Shown here one piece after another: positions 33,318-45,230 of a DNA stretch of 64,000 bases; the stretch's first letter is position 1, and each line of letters opens with the position of its first letter. This DNA is from Eurosta solidaginis (Eukaryota; Arthropoda; Insecta; Diptera; Tephritidae). The stretch covers positions 265,004,897-265,068,896 of the forward strand of contig NC_090319.1 of NCBI RefSeq assembly GCF_040869045.1. Direction: 5' to 3'. A program made the translations under genes and the position numbers. Below the pieces are notes generated by a model. That model was given only the letters and a program-made list of their open reading frames with translations. It did no database searches and had not been told where the DNA came from.

Positions 33318-33548
33318 CTCTTACCCCCCCCCCCCCCTCCTTCTTTCTTCCCCTCTCCCTTTCCGCTTCCATTTATTAGCTCCTCTCTTTCTTTTTTTCT
33401 CCCTACATATCTCTCTCTTTCTGTCTCCCGGCTTCTCCCTCTCTACCTCCTTCCCACTCCCCCGCTCCCGCTATCACGATCTTCGTCAAACTTTATCTCT
33501 TTCCCAATCTTTTTCCCATTTTTCCTTCCTTCGTTTTTCTTTTTTGTC
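33318..33548 (+). repeat. 230-bp pyrimidine-rich tract
   Basis: Starts with a C15 run and continues as CT-rich DNA (CTTCTTTCTTCCCC, TCTCTCTCTTTCTGTCTCCC and similar) with only scattered purines, ending just before the terminal CACTG of the element at 33559. Confidence 0.85.
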
Positions 33549-33558
33549 CTTTATTCTA

Positions 33559-34085
33559 CACTGAATCAAAAAAGTGCATGTATACTAAGAAAAAGTGCGT
33601 ATATTTTAAGAAATGTTCATTGAAAAGCTCTCCAAAACCCGTATTCATAGAATTTAAGAATATAAATACATTAAGATATCCATGAAATTTATTTTTAAGA
33701 ATATTTCTTAAATTACAAGAAAAAGTTCTTATTATCCAAGAAATTGCATTTCATAAAAATTATGTAATTCTTCCCTAAATTTTAAGAAAATAAATTTTAA
33801 ATTTTAAGAAAATATTCGTACAATATAAGAACTCATTCTTAGAATGCATGAATTCGTTCCTAAATTGTATGATGTTATTCTTATGATTTAGGAAACATTC
33901 CTTAAATTTTAATAAAATATTCATACAATATAAGAACTCGTTCTTAGAATGCATGAATTCGTTCCTAAATTGTATGATGTTATTTTTATGATCTAAGAAA
34001 CATTCCTCAAATTTAAGAAAATATTCATAGATTAAAAGAATCCATTCTTTAAATTTATGTAACTACTTTTACCTTTAATGAATAC
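33559..34085. repeat. Subterminal repeat region, left end of the CMC-like element
   Basis: About 500 bp with roughly 25 occurrences of TAAGAA or TTCTTA, often as AAGAA-n-TTCTTA pairs, plus a duplicated block (TATAAGAACTCGTTCTTAGA at 33828 and 33928). In plant CACTA elements such repeats bind the element's own regulatory protein; that role is inferred here. Confidence 0.7.
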
Positions 34086-34501
34086 GTTCAAATAATGTAT
34101 TTAAACATTATTTGAATTAAATAAATATATGGAATTTGACTAAAATTCATGAAAGTTGTAATGCAATAAAAATATAACTTCATTAACAAAGATCAATATT
34201 TGTATGTAATTTTTGAAATAGTTAATATATAACTCATTTTACAAACGATAATGTTTATATGTAATTACGTACATTTCGTATTGAAAATATATTTAGTACA
34301 AGTGTTAGAAGCTTGATTAACGGAAGTGACGATTTCGAATTGGGGGCTTGTGGCTTTTCTCCACTCTTCGAAATGATGCTTAAATAACGCTCGTTCTCCT
34401 GTTTTCCAGTTTTTGTTAAATCTTATATATGCTTAGGTTTTAAAATTTTCAAAACAGCAACAGTAATTTTTTCCTCTAAAGCCACAATCTGCATTAATTT
34501 A

Positions 34502-37500
34502 TTATAAAATCCTTATATAACTAGAAGCGAAACAATTACCTGAAAACTTTAGATACATATGCTCTAAACTCCAACTTGGCAATAAAGAAAATAGCTCTTC
34601 GTCTTCCGGTGTATGCTTAACTGGAGATGCGACTATATAGTGTGCAACATTTCCTAATTCGGAGTCCCCGTCCAGAAATATGCAATTCTCCGTCATGTTT
34701 ACAAAATTACGTCTATATATTTTTGTAGAAGATGAGTGATCGAAATGATGGCAAATGTTGATTGGTAAATTAGTTTAAAAAAATGTTGTGAGATTTAATT
34801 GGCCATGTCTTTGTATGCAAAAAAGTATTCCTTCAATCGCCCCATATAAAGCCTTCTTGCGGTTTTTATCAATGATATTGCAGGCCCAACAACTTCTTCA
34901 AATCTGACTAAAAAAAAGTAAGTAAAAGATTGCGGACAAATTTCAAACGACTTATAAAACTATTCCCACTTTTTGACAAAAAAGTAATGGGTTCTCGTTT
35001 AAAATCACAATATGTAGAATAACAAGAATATGATTATGGTAATCTGATGTAATAACTCCTGTGAAGTCATTTTTGTTATATATGGCCTTTTTACATAAAA
35101 TGCTGTTATACAACTGAAATTTAGAGTCCGGTTGATTCATCTTTTGGCAAATTATTTCTTTAAAATCGGCGTCTTTGACCTCGTCGCCGTTCACCCTAAA
35201 TTTTTTAAAAGTTTGCTTTTCATTTACTAAAAAATTTGCCAAATGAAGTTGATACTTTTTACATATGGATAAGCATATATTTTTTCTTGAAGTAATAGCT
35301 CGAGAATACATTTTAAACCTTTCTTTTCAGACTCTGACTTCTGACTACAGTCAGACTCTGACTTCTGACTTTTCACCTCGTATAACAGCTGTTATACCAA
35401 ATTTCTCAAAAAAAAGAATTCAGCCCTTCAAATAAGGAAAAAGAGCGGACCACGACGACATTTTTATTTTTTCAATTTGCTGAACGCGTTAATAAAAAAA
35501 AAAAAAAATTCGAAATGTAGAATTTCGAACTTCGAATTTCGTAAGCCGATATCTATTTTTTGGAGGCTAAGCTCGAAAAAAGGGGATAGTACTTTGTTTA
35601 CTTAAGCCTCAATTTCTACAAAAAACTGGGTTTTGTCTAATACCCAGAAAAAAGGTGATTTTGTCGCATAGTGTTATTATTATAAATATGAAACAACAGG
35701 TTTGAGGTGGGAGGTACAACTTTGTTAGCTGACCTAATCATATGAAAACGACTTCATAGCTTAGAAGGACATTAAACGGAAATATGAAGTTTCTCAAGAC
35801 TAAAGTAATGACATATCAATTTTAAAAATCGGACGTCAAATAACCAAGTTACACCGAAAAAACCTTTTCGGCTGTATTTCGAAGGATAAAAAAAAATATA
35901 AAAAAAAATGTCCGAAACCCTCTCAACATAAGCTTTAAATTTAGGGGCGGATTAGCAACTTTTTTTTGGTATGGGACCAACCCAGTCTAATACATATGAT
36001 AGTTGTAACTGTCAGTACTTAAATGTATTCCATCAGTTTCGAGCACCAATATTTGGTCAATTAATGTATTTAGGCATAAACTGCTTCCGTGTTTTTTTAA
36101 ATCTTCAGCTCTAATAACTGCCGCTAGAAACATGCTACCTAAATTAGTTTCGTCAAGAGGAGAGCACGGAAATGAATAGTAAATATTTCAAACAGAATGT
36201 TTTGAAGCATGGGATCCTAAAGGGTTATTTACTTCTATGTTATCAATGTACAAAAAGTATGGTAATAAAATTTTATTTGGGTATAGGTAAATTTTATTCT
36301 GTTGATGTGATATTGATGAAGTTTGAACTTTTCTTTAGTTCATCAATGATAGCCAAAATTTTCGATATAAGATTATATTTTTTCAGAATCATTTTCATAG
36401 AATGAACCAAAGGCATCGCAACAATTTTGGATTTTTTTTACCAAATTTCAATTCTCCTCTATCTAAGGTGAAAGTGTTTGTTTCCTTTATAATACTTGTA
36501 CCCTCAGATAATTTGTAAAATGTTAGTTTATTAATATATAAAATATCTTTGACTATATTCCTTAAAAATTGAAAACCGAATCCCTTAATCAAAAAAAATT
36601 TGTTTTAAAACAAATGAACAAAAGCATTCTTAAATCTAAACAAAATAAAAATACAAAGTATTATTTAAACAAGTAAATATATTTTAACAAAATCCCTACA
36701 ATACTCCTCTTTCCAAAGAATCTATTTAAATAAATTAAATGTAACTCTTTTTCTTTGTGTTGTAATGTTATTAGTGTAAATGTCTGTGATAGGTGTTTCT
36801 ACAGTTGCAGGTTTCAATCTGTCAATCGGAATGGTTCTGATTTCATTATTAATTTCAATCTTAAAATATTTCTTATCTTTTCCAACAACTCCGTAAGGTC
36901 CTTCATACGGTTTTTGCAAAGAATGCTTATTTTTAACCCGAACAAGAACAAATTTACAACTCTGAAGATCCACTGGAAGAAATATACCAGTGTTTAAATT
37001 GAAACGATGTTTCAAATTCGAATTAACATTTTTAAAACGCTCTTTAAAACTACTTAAAATTTCTGCCGGAGAAACATTTTCAGAAGTTGAAACAACAAGT
37101 TCACCAGGCAATCGTAAATTTTTCCCAAAAACCATTTCAGCTGGTGTAGCAGAAATATCTTCTTTAAAAACCGATTGTAATCCCAATAAAAATATAGGTA
37201 ATTCATCGCACCAATATCTGTTGTCACCTTTAGCCGTCAATGAAGATTTCAATTGCCTATGAAAACGCTCCACCATACCGTTGGCTTGCGGATGATAGGG
37301 AGACGTTTTGATGTGTTGACTTCCGAGTAATTTTGTTAATTCCGAAAATAAATGAGATGTAAATATAGAACCTCGATCTGTAGTTATTTTTAAAGGTACA
37401 CCGAAACGAGATATATATTCATTTAAAAAATTATTTACAACTGTTGATGCAGAAACGTCTCTAAGAGCATAAGCCTCTGGCCAGCGGGTAAACCTATCAA

Positions 37501-39224
37501 CTATAGCGATGTCCTTTTGAAATTGGTAAAGGTCCTACAACATCTAAATGAATATGCTCAAATCTGGCTCTAGGAATCGGAATCGTACTTATTGGAGACT
37601 TTGTATGGCGATATACTGGGTCTAGGAATAGGAATCGTACTTATTGGAGACTTTTTTTGGCGATATTCTTTTCATTTTTGACAGCGAATGCACTCTTTTG
37701 ACCAGTTATTGATTTGTTCATTCATATAAGGCCAAAAATATTTCTTTACTATCAAACGACGTGTAGCTTTGCTACCAGGATGTGATATCCCATGTAGCAT
37801 ATCAAAAACTTTTTTGCGTAAACTATTTGGTACAAAAGGTCCATGATTATCTCCCGAGATTTCACACCAAATATTAAAATTCAAAAGTGGAATTTTTATC
37901 AACTTCAGATTTTGAATGTTTGTCCAGAATTCAGCTTTTCAAGTTCACTATCTTGTTGTTGTTCACTCTGTAAAACTTTAAAATTAAGTTCACAATTCCT
38001 AATCGTATCTATTTCAAAGGCACGTGATAACGTGTCAGCTACAATATTTTCCTGACCTTATATATATTGTATGTCACTGGTAAACTGTGCAATAAACTCC
38101 ACATGTCTTGCTTGCCTAGGACTTCGATCAGTTTTTTACTTTAAGGCAAAAACCAAAGGTTTATGATCCGTATAAACAGTGAACGATCGACCCTCCAACA
38201 AATAACGAAAATGTTTTATAGTTAAATAAATAGCTAGCAATTCTCTGTCAAAAGCACTATATTTCATTTCTGCTTATGAAAGCTTCTTCGAAAAGAAGGC
38301 TAGTGGTTCGGACTTGTTATTAAAACGTTGTTGTGTTGTTTTCTTTTGTTCATTCAGGCAGGATCGCCATGATGTAGCCTCAGATGGTTTTTAAAATGTT
38401 AGTTTATTAATATACAAAATATCTTTGACTACTTTTATTAAAAATTGAAAACCGAATCCCTTAATTAAAATTTTTTTTTTTAGAACAAATGAAGAAAAGA
38501 ATTCTTAAATCTAAACAAAATAAAAATACAAAGTATTATTTAAACAAGTAAATATATTTTAACAAAATCCCTACAATACTCTTCTTCAAATCATCAGCAA
38601 TACCTTTTCCCGTCAAATTTTGAAATAGCTTGTATTCGGATTTGTGTGGCTCTAATAAGTTTGGACATTTTGACACAAAAGCCAAAAACTCTATTTTAGC
38701 TTCTAAATTAGCTTTCAGCTTTTCATTTATAATTTGCTTAAGTACTTCTAAAATGGGATTGAATAATAGAGTTTTCAACGAATTTTTAATGATACACATA
38801 TCTTTTCTGGAAAAATTGGCTTTCTAATAAAGGTAAAGTATAAACTTTAAAGCGTTTTCGTCTAAATTAATAGATTCTGTTGGTTCTTGGGGAGCACCAG
38901 AATCGCTTTCGTCTAAATTAATAGATTCTGTTGGTTCTTCGCGAGCACTAGGAGCGAAAGTAAATTTATTTATTGAATATGACGAAAACAAATTAGTCCC
39001 ATGGCGTTCTGCAGCTGTTGCAGGTGATAATGGTGGCTCCGTTACTGAATATAGCATATTTGTCACATGTCCTTCTGGTATTGATGTAGATGAAGTTGCC
39101 TCCGTATAACTTTTTGTTGGTTCCGATAAGGTTGAAATCTTTGTTCGTTTTCCAATTTTTTTCAGTGAAACATCAAGGTTTCAGTAACGAAAAAGTTTTC
39201 TGCACATAGAAAACACCTAATCAT
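34502..39224 (-). pseudogene. Putative CMC-type transposase gene, split by a gypsy insertion
   Basis: Minus-strand order: MIRCFLCAENFF with a later His (39224-39165, start of a C2H2-like finger); a linker (39175-38824) with the duplicated EPTESINLDE; a helical region (38799-38590) ending NLTGKGIADDLKK; the gypsy insertion; then traces with FGDAFGSFYEN, IDNIEVNNPLGSH, ETNLGSMFLAAVIRAEDLKKHG and LVLETDG (about 36430-36000); after a non-coding stretch, YSRAITSRKNICLS (35311-34952) and a last piece (34696-34502). I recognise NPLGSH, an LP/NL segment and LExDG as recurring in a large, mostly unnamed animal protein family similar in layout to CACTA TNP2 transposases. Frameshifts and stops are frequent; catalytic residues cannot be assigned. 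Confidence 0.55.
36518..38580 (-). mobile_element. Nested Ty3/gypsy element 1, internally deleted
   Basis: Direct repeats of about 190 bp (36518-36706 and 38397-38580) bracket minus-strand pol pieces. From right to left these are the RT RNase H end (QARHVEFIAQFTSD, NIVADTLSRA), integrase zinc finger (HGISHPGSKATRR with ECIRCQK, 37902-37672), and integrase C-terminal part (MVERFHRQLKSS with the catalytic Glu, 37276-36722). A purine tract GGAAAGAGGAG lies beside the left repeat. The right repeat joins RNase H directly, so gag, protease and most of RT are gone. The repeats are most simply LTRs or parts of them. Confidence 0.65.
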
Positions 39225-39447
39225 TGTACGGAACACTCACAAATTAATTTTTCAAAAGTAAATTCAGTGTTTCTTAGGAGATATTCTCACGTCACTTGCA
39301 TAAGTGCAAATAAATTATGTACACTAAACACGTTCACACAAAAACTGTTATATCAGCGCTTGGTAAGAAAATGTTCTTTTAATCTATGAAATTTTCCTTA
39401 GAATACAAGAAATTGTTCTTAGATTTTACGAAACTTTTGTTTAATAT

Positions 39448-40159
39448 TGTAACGATTTTACTTGCAAATTCCTCTTATTTGCCCTTTTGCTAGGTTCGTA
39501 TCGCTAAACTGTTGAATAAATAACTCCAATATTGAATAATGGAAAAATGGCCTATATTAAAATACTTCACAATAACACTCAAACTGTGCAACGAATAGCT
39601 TAATAACCAAACTCATAGCTCAAATGAAACTCCACTATTCAAAATAATACTGATATTGCTCGCTAGATATCGTCTTAGTCGTAACTGCTTGACAACTCAA
39701 ATCAAACTCAAACTCCTCGCCTTTACTGTCGCGCCTTTTATACTTTTTGATTTCTGATTGCATACTTCTAGGCTTTTCCATTCCAGAACTTACTAGTTAG
39801 TTTCGGCTACAAAATCGCCAGCCACAACTACGTGCGCAAATTATTGCCCTCTCTTGTGACAACTCAGATAAGATATATGCATGTGTTTGTGCATTGCCGC
39901 TCCACTGCTCGTATACGTACATATGTGTAGACGCAATTATTTATTCGTTTATGTATATACATAATGATTGAATTATTGATGTGAATGTTTGTAGTTTACA
40001 GTCTCTCGAGTACACATACGCGTATAAGTAAATGCATCTGTGTGTGACATCTCTCTGGGCTGCCTTATATATGTCTATACTTGATTTGATTATTGACGTA
40101 AATACTGCTTAGCATGGCCTTAGTGATGGTATAGCTTAGTGATGCTAATATCCGTGACA
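39448..40159 (-). repeat. 3' LTR of gypsy element 2
   Basis: 712 bp, same length as the other LTR. Differences include TATATT for TTTATT near 39553, CATAGC for GATAGC and TCTATAC for TGTATAC. Confidence 0.9.
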
Positions 40160-40170
40160 CTGCCCTCCAC

Positions 40171-43100
40171 CTAAGCCTGATCGTCCCGATCAGACAGATC
40201 TCTCGATCTAAACGCTGCTAATATTTCCAAATGAACCACTTTCATTGTGGTTCGTGGTTTGGTAGTGGTTTGTATGCGGTACACTACATCGTTGATCCGT
40301 TTTACAACTTTGTATGGGCCTTCCCAGTTACACTGAAATTTCGAGGACAAACCTTTTTTTCGTTTTGGGTTGTATAGCAGCACCAAATCTCCTTCCTGAA
40401 ACCCTTCCGAATTAATTGCTTTATCTTACCTCGCTTTCATCTTGTCACTCATAATATTTGCTCGTTGCCTTACCAGATCGTGTATCTCTCTCAGCTCTTC
40501 TTCCAAGATATCAGTGGATTTCTTGACATTCCTCTCCGCATCGGCATCTATCCCATACTTCAAATCAGCTGGCAGTCGAAGGTCATTGCCAAAAATTACC
40601 TTTGCGGGAGTTTGGCCCGTTGTGTCATGTACTGCCGATCGGTAGGCCATCAAGAATAATGATATGTGTGTATCCCAGTCCGTATGGTACTTGTCTACTA
40701 CTTTCCTTAAATGCTCCTCCAATGTTCTATTGAAACGTTCCACCATACCATCGGACTGAGGATGCAATGCAGTTGTCCGGGTTTTTCGAATGCCCAACTT
40801 CTTGCATATTTCTTGGAACACAGCTGATTCAAAATTCCTGCTTTGGTCAGAATGTAACTCCATTGGTACACTATACCTTGCAACCCATTCGTTTTTAACC
40901 ACTTCTGGTACTGTTTCTGCTTCTTGGTTTGTGATTGGGTATACCTCTGGCCATTTACTGAAATAATCCATAGCCACCAGTACGTATTTGTTTCCGCGGC
41001 TGCTAGTAGGAAATGGACCTGCGACATCCATGGCGATCCTTTCAAAGGGTGCACCTGAAATATACTGCTTCATCTGGCCATGACTTTGGGTTTTGGGCCC
41101 TTTCGCTCTGTTGCATACCTCGCAATTGGCAATCCACTCGGTGGCCGACTGACGGCAACCAACCCAATAGAATCTCTGCTTAATTTTCTCGAGTGTCTTC
41201 GTGATTCCAAGATGACCTCCACTTGGACCATTGTGCAGCTCGCTGAGCACGTCAGGAATCCTCTTTCCGGGAACAACTATCAGTTTCTTCTTACATTGAC
41301 CATCTTCACTCTCCCATACTCGATGCAAGCAACCGGATATCAATTCTAAACTGTTCCACTGTGCCCAATATGACTTCGCAATGGGACTCTCTGCTGACAT
41401 CTCCTCTCTGCTTGGTCTTTCGTTTCGTTCTAGCCCTTGCATAACATGTGACAAATCTGTATCTTCTAGCTGACACTTCCTTAGTTGTTCCTTGTCCAAT
41501 TCATCCGTACACGTTATAGTCATTAGCCGGACATCTATAATGTCTTCTTTAGCCTCGGCCTTTGAACAGTGCTTGCATTCCAAACTACATGGTCTTCGTG
41601 ACATTGCATCAGCATTTCCATGCGTACTACCTTTTCGATGCCCAATGGAAAAGTCATAGCTTTGTAGTCGCTCGATCCACCGTGCCAATTGTCCTTCCGG
41701 ATTACGGAACTGCAGAAGCCATTTCAACGCTGCGTGATCTGTCCTGACACGGAATCGCTGGCCGTAGAAGTATTTGTGAAAATGTTTAATGCACTCTACA
41801 AATGCCAACTGCTCTCTCCGCGTAACGCAGTAGTTCCTCTCTGGTTTTCCAATCGAACGGCTGCAATATGCAACTACCTTTTCTTGTCCATCGACCAGTT
41901 GTGATAAAACGCCTCCTATAGCATATCCACTCGCATCTGTGTCTAGAATAAATGTTGCTCCTGGAATCGGATATGCTAACATTGGGGCAGTGCACAAACG
42001 CTCCTTCAATGTTTGGAAAGCCACTTCTTGCTCCTTCTTCCATTCAAAAGCTTTATTTTTTCTTGTAAGCTCATGGAGGCTATGGGCTACGCTGGAAAAA
42101 TTTGGTACACATCGGCGGTAATATGTACACAGCCCAAGAAAACTTCTCAATTCATGTAGGTTCTGTGGTATTGGCCAATCCTTTACAGCCTCTATATTTT
42201 CGTTCGCAGTGCAGATGCCCTCTTTCGTTACCTTGTGACCCAAATAATTTACTTCCTTTTTAAACAGCGCACACTTTTTGGGACTTAACTTCAGACCAGC
42301 GCCAGCTATTCTCTGGAAAACTTCCTCCAAGTTCTTAAGATGTTCATCAAATCCTTGCCCAATACGATGATGTCGTCCATGTACACCAAGCATGTTTTCC
42401 AATGTGGTCCTTTCAGTACCTGGTCCACGAGTCTCTCAAAAGTAGCTGGTGCATTACAAAGTCCAAAAGGCATCACTGTAAATTGCCAAAGACCATCACC
42501 CACACTGAAGGCTGTTTTCTCTTTATCTTCCTCCTTCACTTCAACTTGCCAGTAGCCGCTTTTCAAGTCCAGTGTGGAAAACCATTTCGTACCAGATAGC
42601 GAGTCCAGAGTGTCGTCAATTCTTGGCAATGGGTAGCTATCCTTTTTCGTTACGTCATTCAACTTCCGGTAGTCCACGCAAAATCTCATTTTTCCATCCT
42701 TCTTTTTTACAAGTACTACCGGTGAGCTCCATGGACTAGCTGATGGTTCGATGACGCCGCTGTCGCTCATTTCTTGAATGATTTGACTCACAACTTCCCG
42801 CTTCGCTAGTGGAACACTACGTGGAGCTTGACGGATCGGCCTCGCATCTCCAGTGTCAATTTGAAGTTTCACAACGTTGGTGCGGCCTGGTTTAGAATCA
42901 TCCTGGTCAAATATGTTCGCGTACTTTAGGAGCAGTTGTTTTGCCTTACTCTGATATGCTTCCTCTAGCCCCTGCGTCCATGCCGTGATGTCATTTGAAA
43001 GATCAGTATTACTAGCTGAAATGTGTTCCTGGAGCTGCTCACAGTTAATAACTACTTCAGCCTCTTGGCATCTTCCCAAAATAGCTCCTTTAGTCAGTTT

Positions 43101-43760
43101 GAGTGGTGACTTGAACTCATTGAGTACTCTTACCGGAATACGTCCATCTTGTTTTGTCATAGCCAGGGGTTTTCCTACAAGTATGTTTAGTGCTGATTTG
43201 TGTGCTGCTTCGACAACGACAATTTGTTTGTCCCAACATCTCCATCGACCTTTGCCCAGATGACTGCTTCGGATTTTGGTGGTATTTGCTGACTCTCTTC
43301 CACCAGCACTCGTTAACTGCTGTAGCCTCTCTCGTAGCCGAAATTAAGTGGTACATCCATGTTTTTATATCGCATCATCTTGCTTTGCATGTCGATCTTG
43401 ATGCCCTGGTCGATTAAGAAGTCCACTCCAATTATGATTTCATCAACAATTTCTGCCACTATAAAATTGTGTACTACCGTGACGTTCCCAATTGCGACTT
43501 CACATTCTACTTCTCCAATTACCTGGGTGTCCTCTCCCGCGGCTGTACGTAATCTTGCTCCAAGCAATGGTCTTATCTTTTTGTTGACGAAATCCGCTCG
43601 AATGATGGAATGAGATGCACCCGTATCTAAAGTCAGTAAACGTTCCTTTCCGTCCACATGTCCTCCAACAGTAAGATTGCTCGATCTTCTTCCAATCTGC
43701 GAGATAGAGATTATTGGGCATTCAATTGCGGGAGCCAGCTGTCGCCCCTTGCGGGTGACT
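40171..43760 (-). pseudogene. pol: Pol polyprotein: protease, RT, RNase H, integrase
   Basis: Order: aspartic protease (LDTGASHS, 43657-43313); RT (43160-42306) with KKDGKMRFCVDYRKLN, FSTLDLKSGYWQ, FGLCNAPATF and YMDD; RNase H (42402-41600) with LDTDAS and RTDHAALKWLL; integrase with HHCC finger (HNGPSGGHLG, CEVCNRAK), DDE core (AMDVAGPF, HSDQSRNF, MVERFNRTLEE); and a C-terminal tail (40386-40171). Lesions: stop at about 43313 after protease, a frame change near 43230, a one-base loss just after YMDD near 42345, and a stop at 40427. No chromodomain is visible. The RT active-site and integrase catalytic residues are intact, so decay is recent. Confidence 0.9.
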
Positions 43761-43764
43761 CGAT

Positions 43765-45180
43765 TTAGTTTACCGATTGAGTGGTCTTGGAGATTTGCTC
43801 ATCACCTTCTGCTCTGCGTTTACGACCACCCACATTGTTGGAGCTATTGGGACCGCGCCTGCAATGTCGTGCAATATGACCTGGGTTGCCGCACTTGAAA
43901 CATTTAATAACTCCGGCATTTTTCTGTTGTGATCCCTTCAGTGCTTCCAAAATTGTGTCTACCCAATCTGGTCTTTCCACTTCCACACGATGAGCTTTGT
44001 ATGCTGGTTTACTCAATAGTGAGGCCGTTTCCTGAATCAATGCATGTGATACCGTTTCAGCAAATGTCAGCTTTGGGTTTGCGTATTTAGCTCGCTTCGT
44101 TTCCACGTCCCGTATGCCATTTATGAAACTCTGGATTTTTACCCTCTCGGTGTATTCCACGGGTGCGTCCGCATTTGCGAGATGAGCTAACCTTTCACCA
44201 TCCGAGGCAAACTCCTGCAAAGTCTCATTCGCTCTTTGGTGACGGTTTTGCAACTCAATTTGGAATATCTGTTCCCTATGCTCGCTTCCATAACGTCGTT
44301 CTACAGCAGCCATCAATGTTTCATAACTGTTTCGTTCGTACTCTGGAATCGTCTGTAAGATTTCCGCTGCAGGCCCTTTCAATGCCACGAACAGTGCAGC
44401 AACTTTATCTTCCGCATTCCAGTTGTTCACTGCTGCGGTCTTCTCAAACTGTAGCTTAAAGACCTGGAAAGGAACAGAACCGTCAAAGGATGGTGTTTTT
44501 ACCTTTGGATTACTCGCTGAAACTGCTGGACGATTTAATTGTAACTGCTACATACGACCCTTCAAATCATCGAGTTCTGCCTGAAATTGAGCGATTTTTG
44601 CATCCTGCGCTTCCAGCTTTGATGTTACCCTTGCTTCCTGTGCTTCTAACTGTGAAGACATTTGTGCCACCTGCAATGATAAGCGCTCCTCTTGTTCTTC
44701 CATCTTTGATGTTATGCGTGTCTCCTGCGATTCCAGTTGGGATGCCATATATGTATTCTGTTCTTCCAATTGTGATGTTATACGGGTTTCCTGCGATTCC
44801 AGTTGGGATACCATATACGTCTTCTATTCTTCTAGTTGAGATGACATATAAGTTTTCTGTTCTTCTAGTTGAGATGCTAGTTGAGATGTTATATATGTCT
44901 TTTGCGATTCCAGTTGAAAAGCCACTGTCGATGTTTGAGCAGATATTGCAGCCAAAATCATGTTCAAGTCTGTGTTCGCCATTGTCTGCGGTGTTTCTTC
45001 CATTTTTGTTATTTCCTCGCCATCAAGATGAAAGTCATACTCTTCCACATCAATTCCTTCTGCTTCCATTGCCTCTCGTAGCCGTGCCTGAAGTTCAAGT
45101 TTAACGCCGCTTGTATTCAATCCACGGCTCTCCAACTCCTTCTTTAGTTGCTGGATCTTCAATTCACTGAACTTTGCCAT
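43765..45180 (-). pseudogene. gag: Gag polyprotein with SAP domain, coiled-coil repeats and CCHC knuckle
   Basis: Would form the retrotransposon particle. Residues 1-40 contain LKIQQLKKELESRG and RLREAM, a SAP-type DNA-binding helix pair, rare but known in some gypsy Gags. Residues about 75-210 are repeats of SQLESQE / SQLEEQ followed by TYM or TRI in a 13-15 residue rhythm, predicting a coiled coil. Then a capsid-like region (44430-44000) with ALKGPAAEIL and a single knuckle CFKCGNPGHIARHC before a basic tail. TAG stops occur near 44823 and 44548, both in the repeat part; the rest is open. The end overlaps pol, which lies in the -1 frame, as in many gypsy elements. Confidence 0.85.
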
Positions 45181-45230
45181 GTCCTTTTGTCCTCTGGAAT
45201 TTATTCAACAATTCCTCTTCTGGCACAAAT

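Noticed and set aside
33184..33564. Plus-strand 126-residue frame rich in Ser, Leu, Phe and Pro
   Set aside because: Produced by the pyrimidine tract (TCT, CTC, TTC, CCC codons). No start context or domain.
39165..39224. Stand-alone host C2H2 zinc-finger gene
   Set aside because: Only one finger start is present, it is inside the CACTG-ended element, and the frame continues into the transposase-like protein.
44490..45104. Plus-strand 204-residue frame rich in Pro, Leu and Val
   Set aside because: It is the antisense of the gag coiled-coil repeats of gypsy element 2; its pattern follows that repeat.
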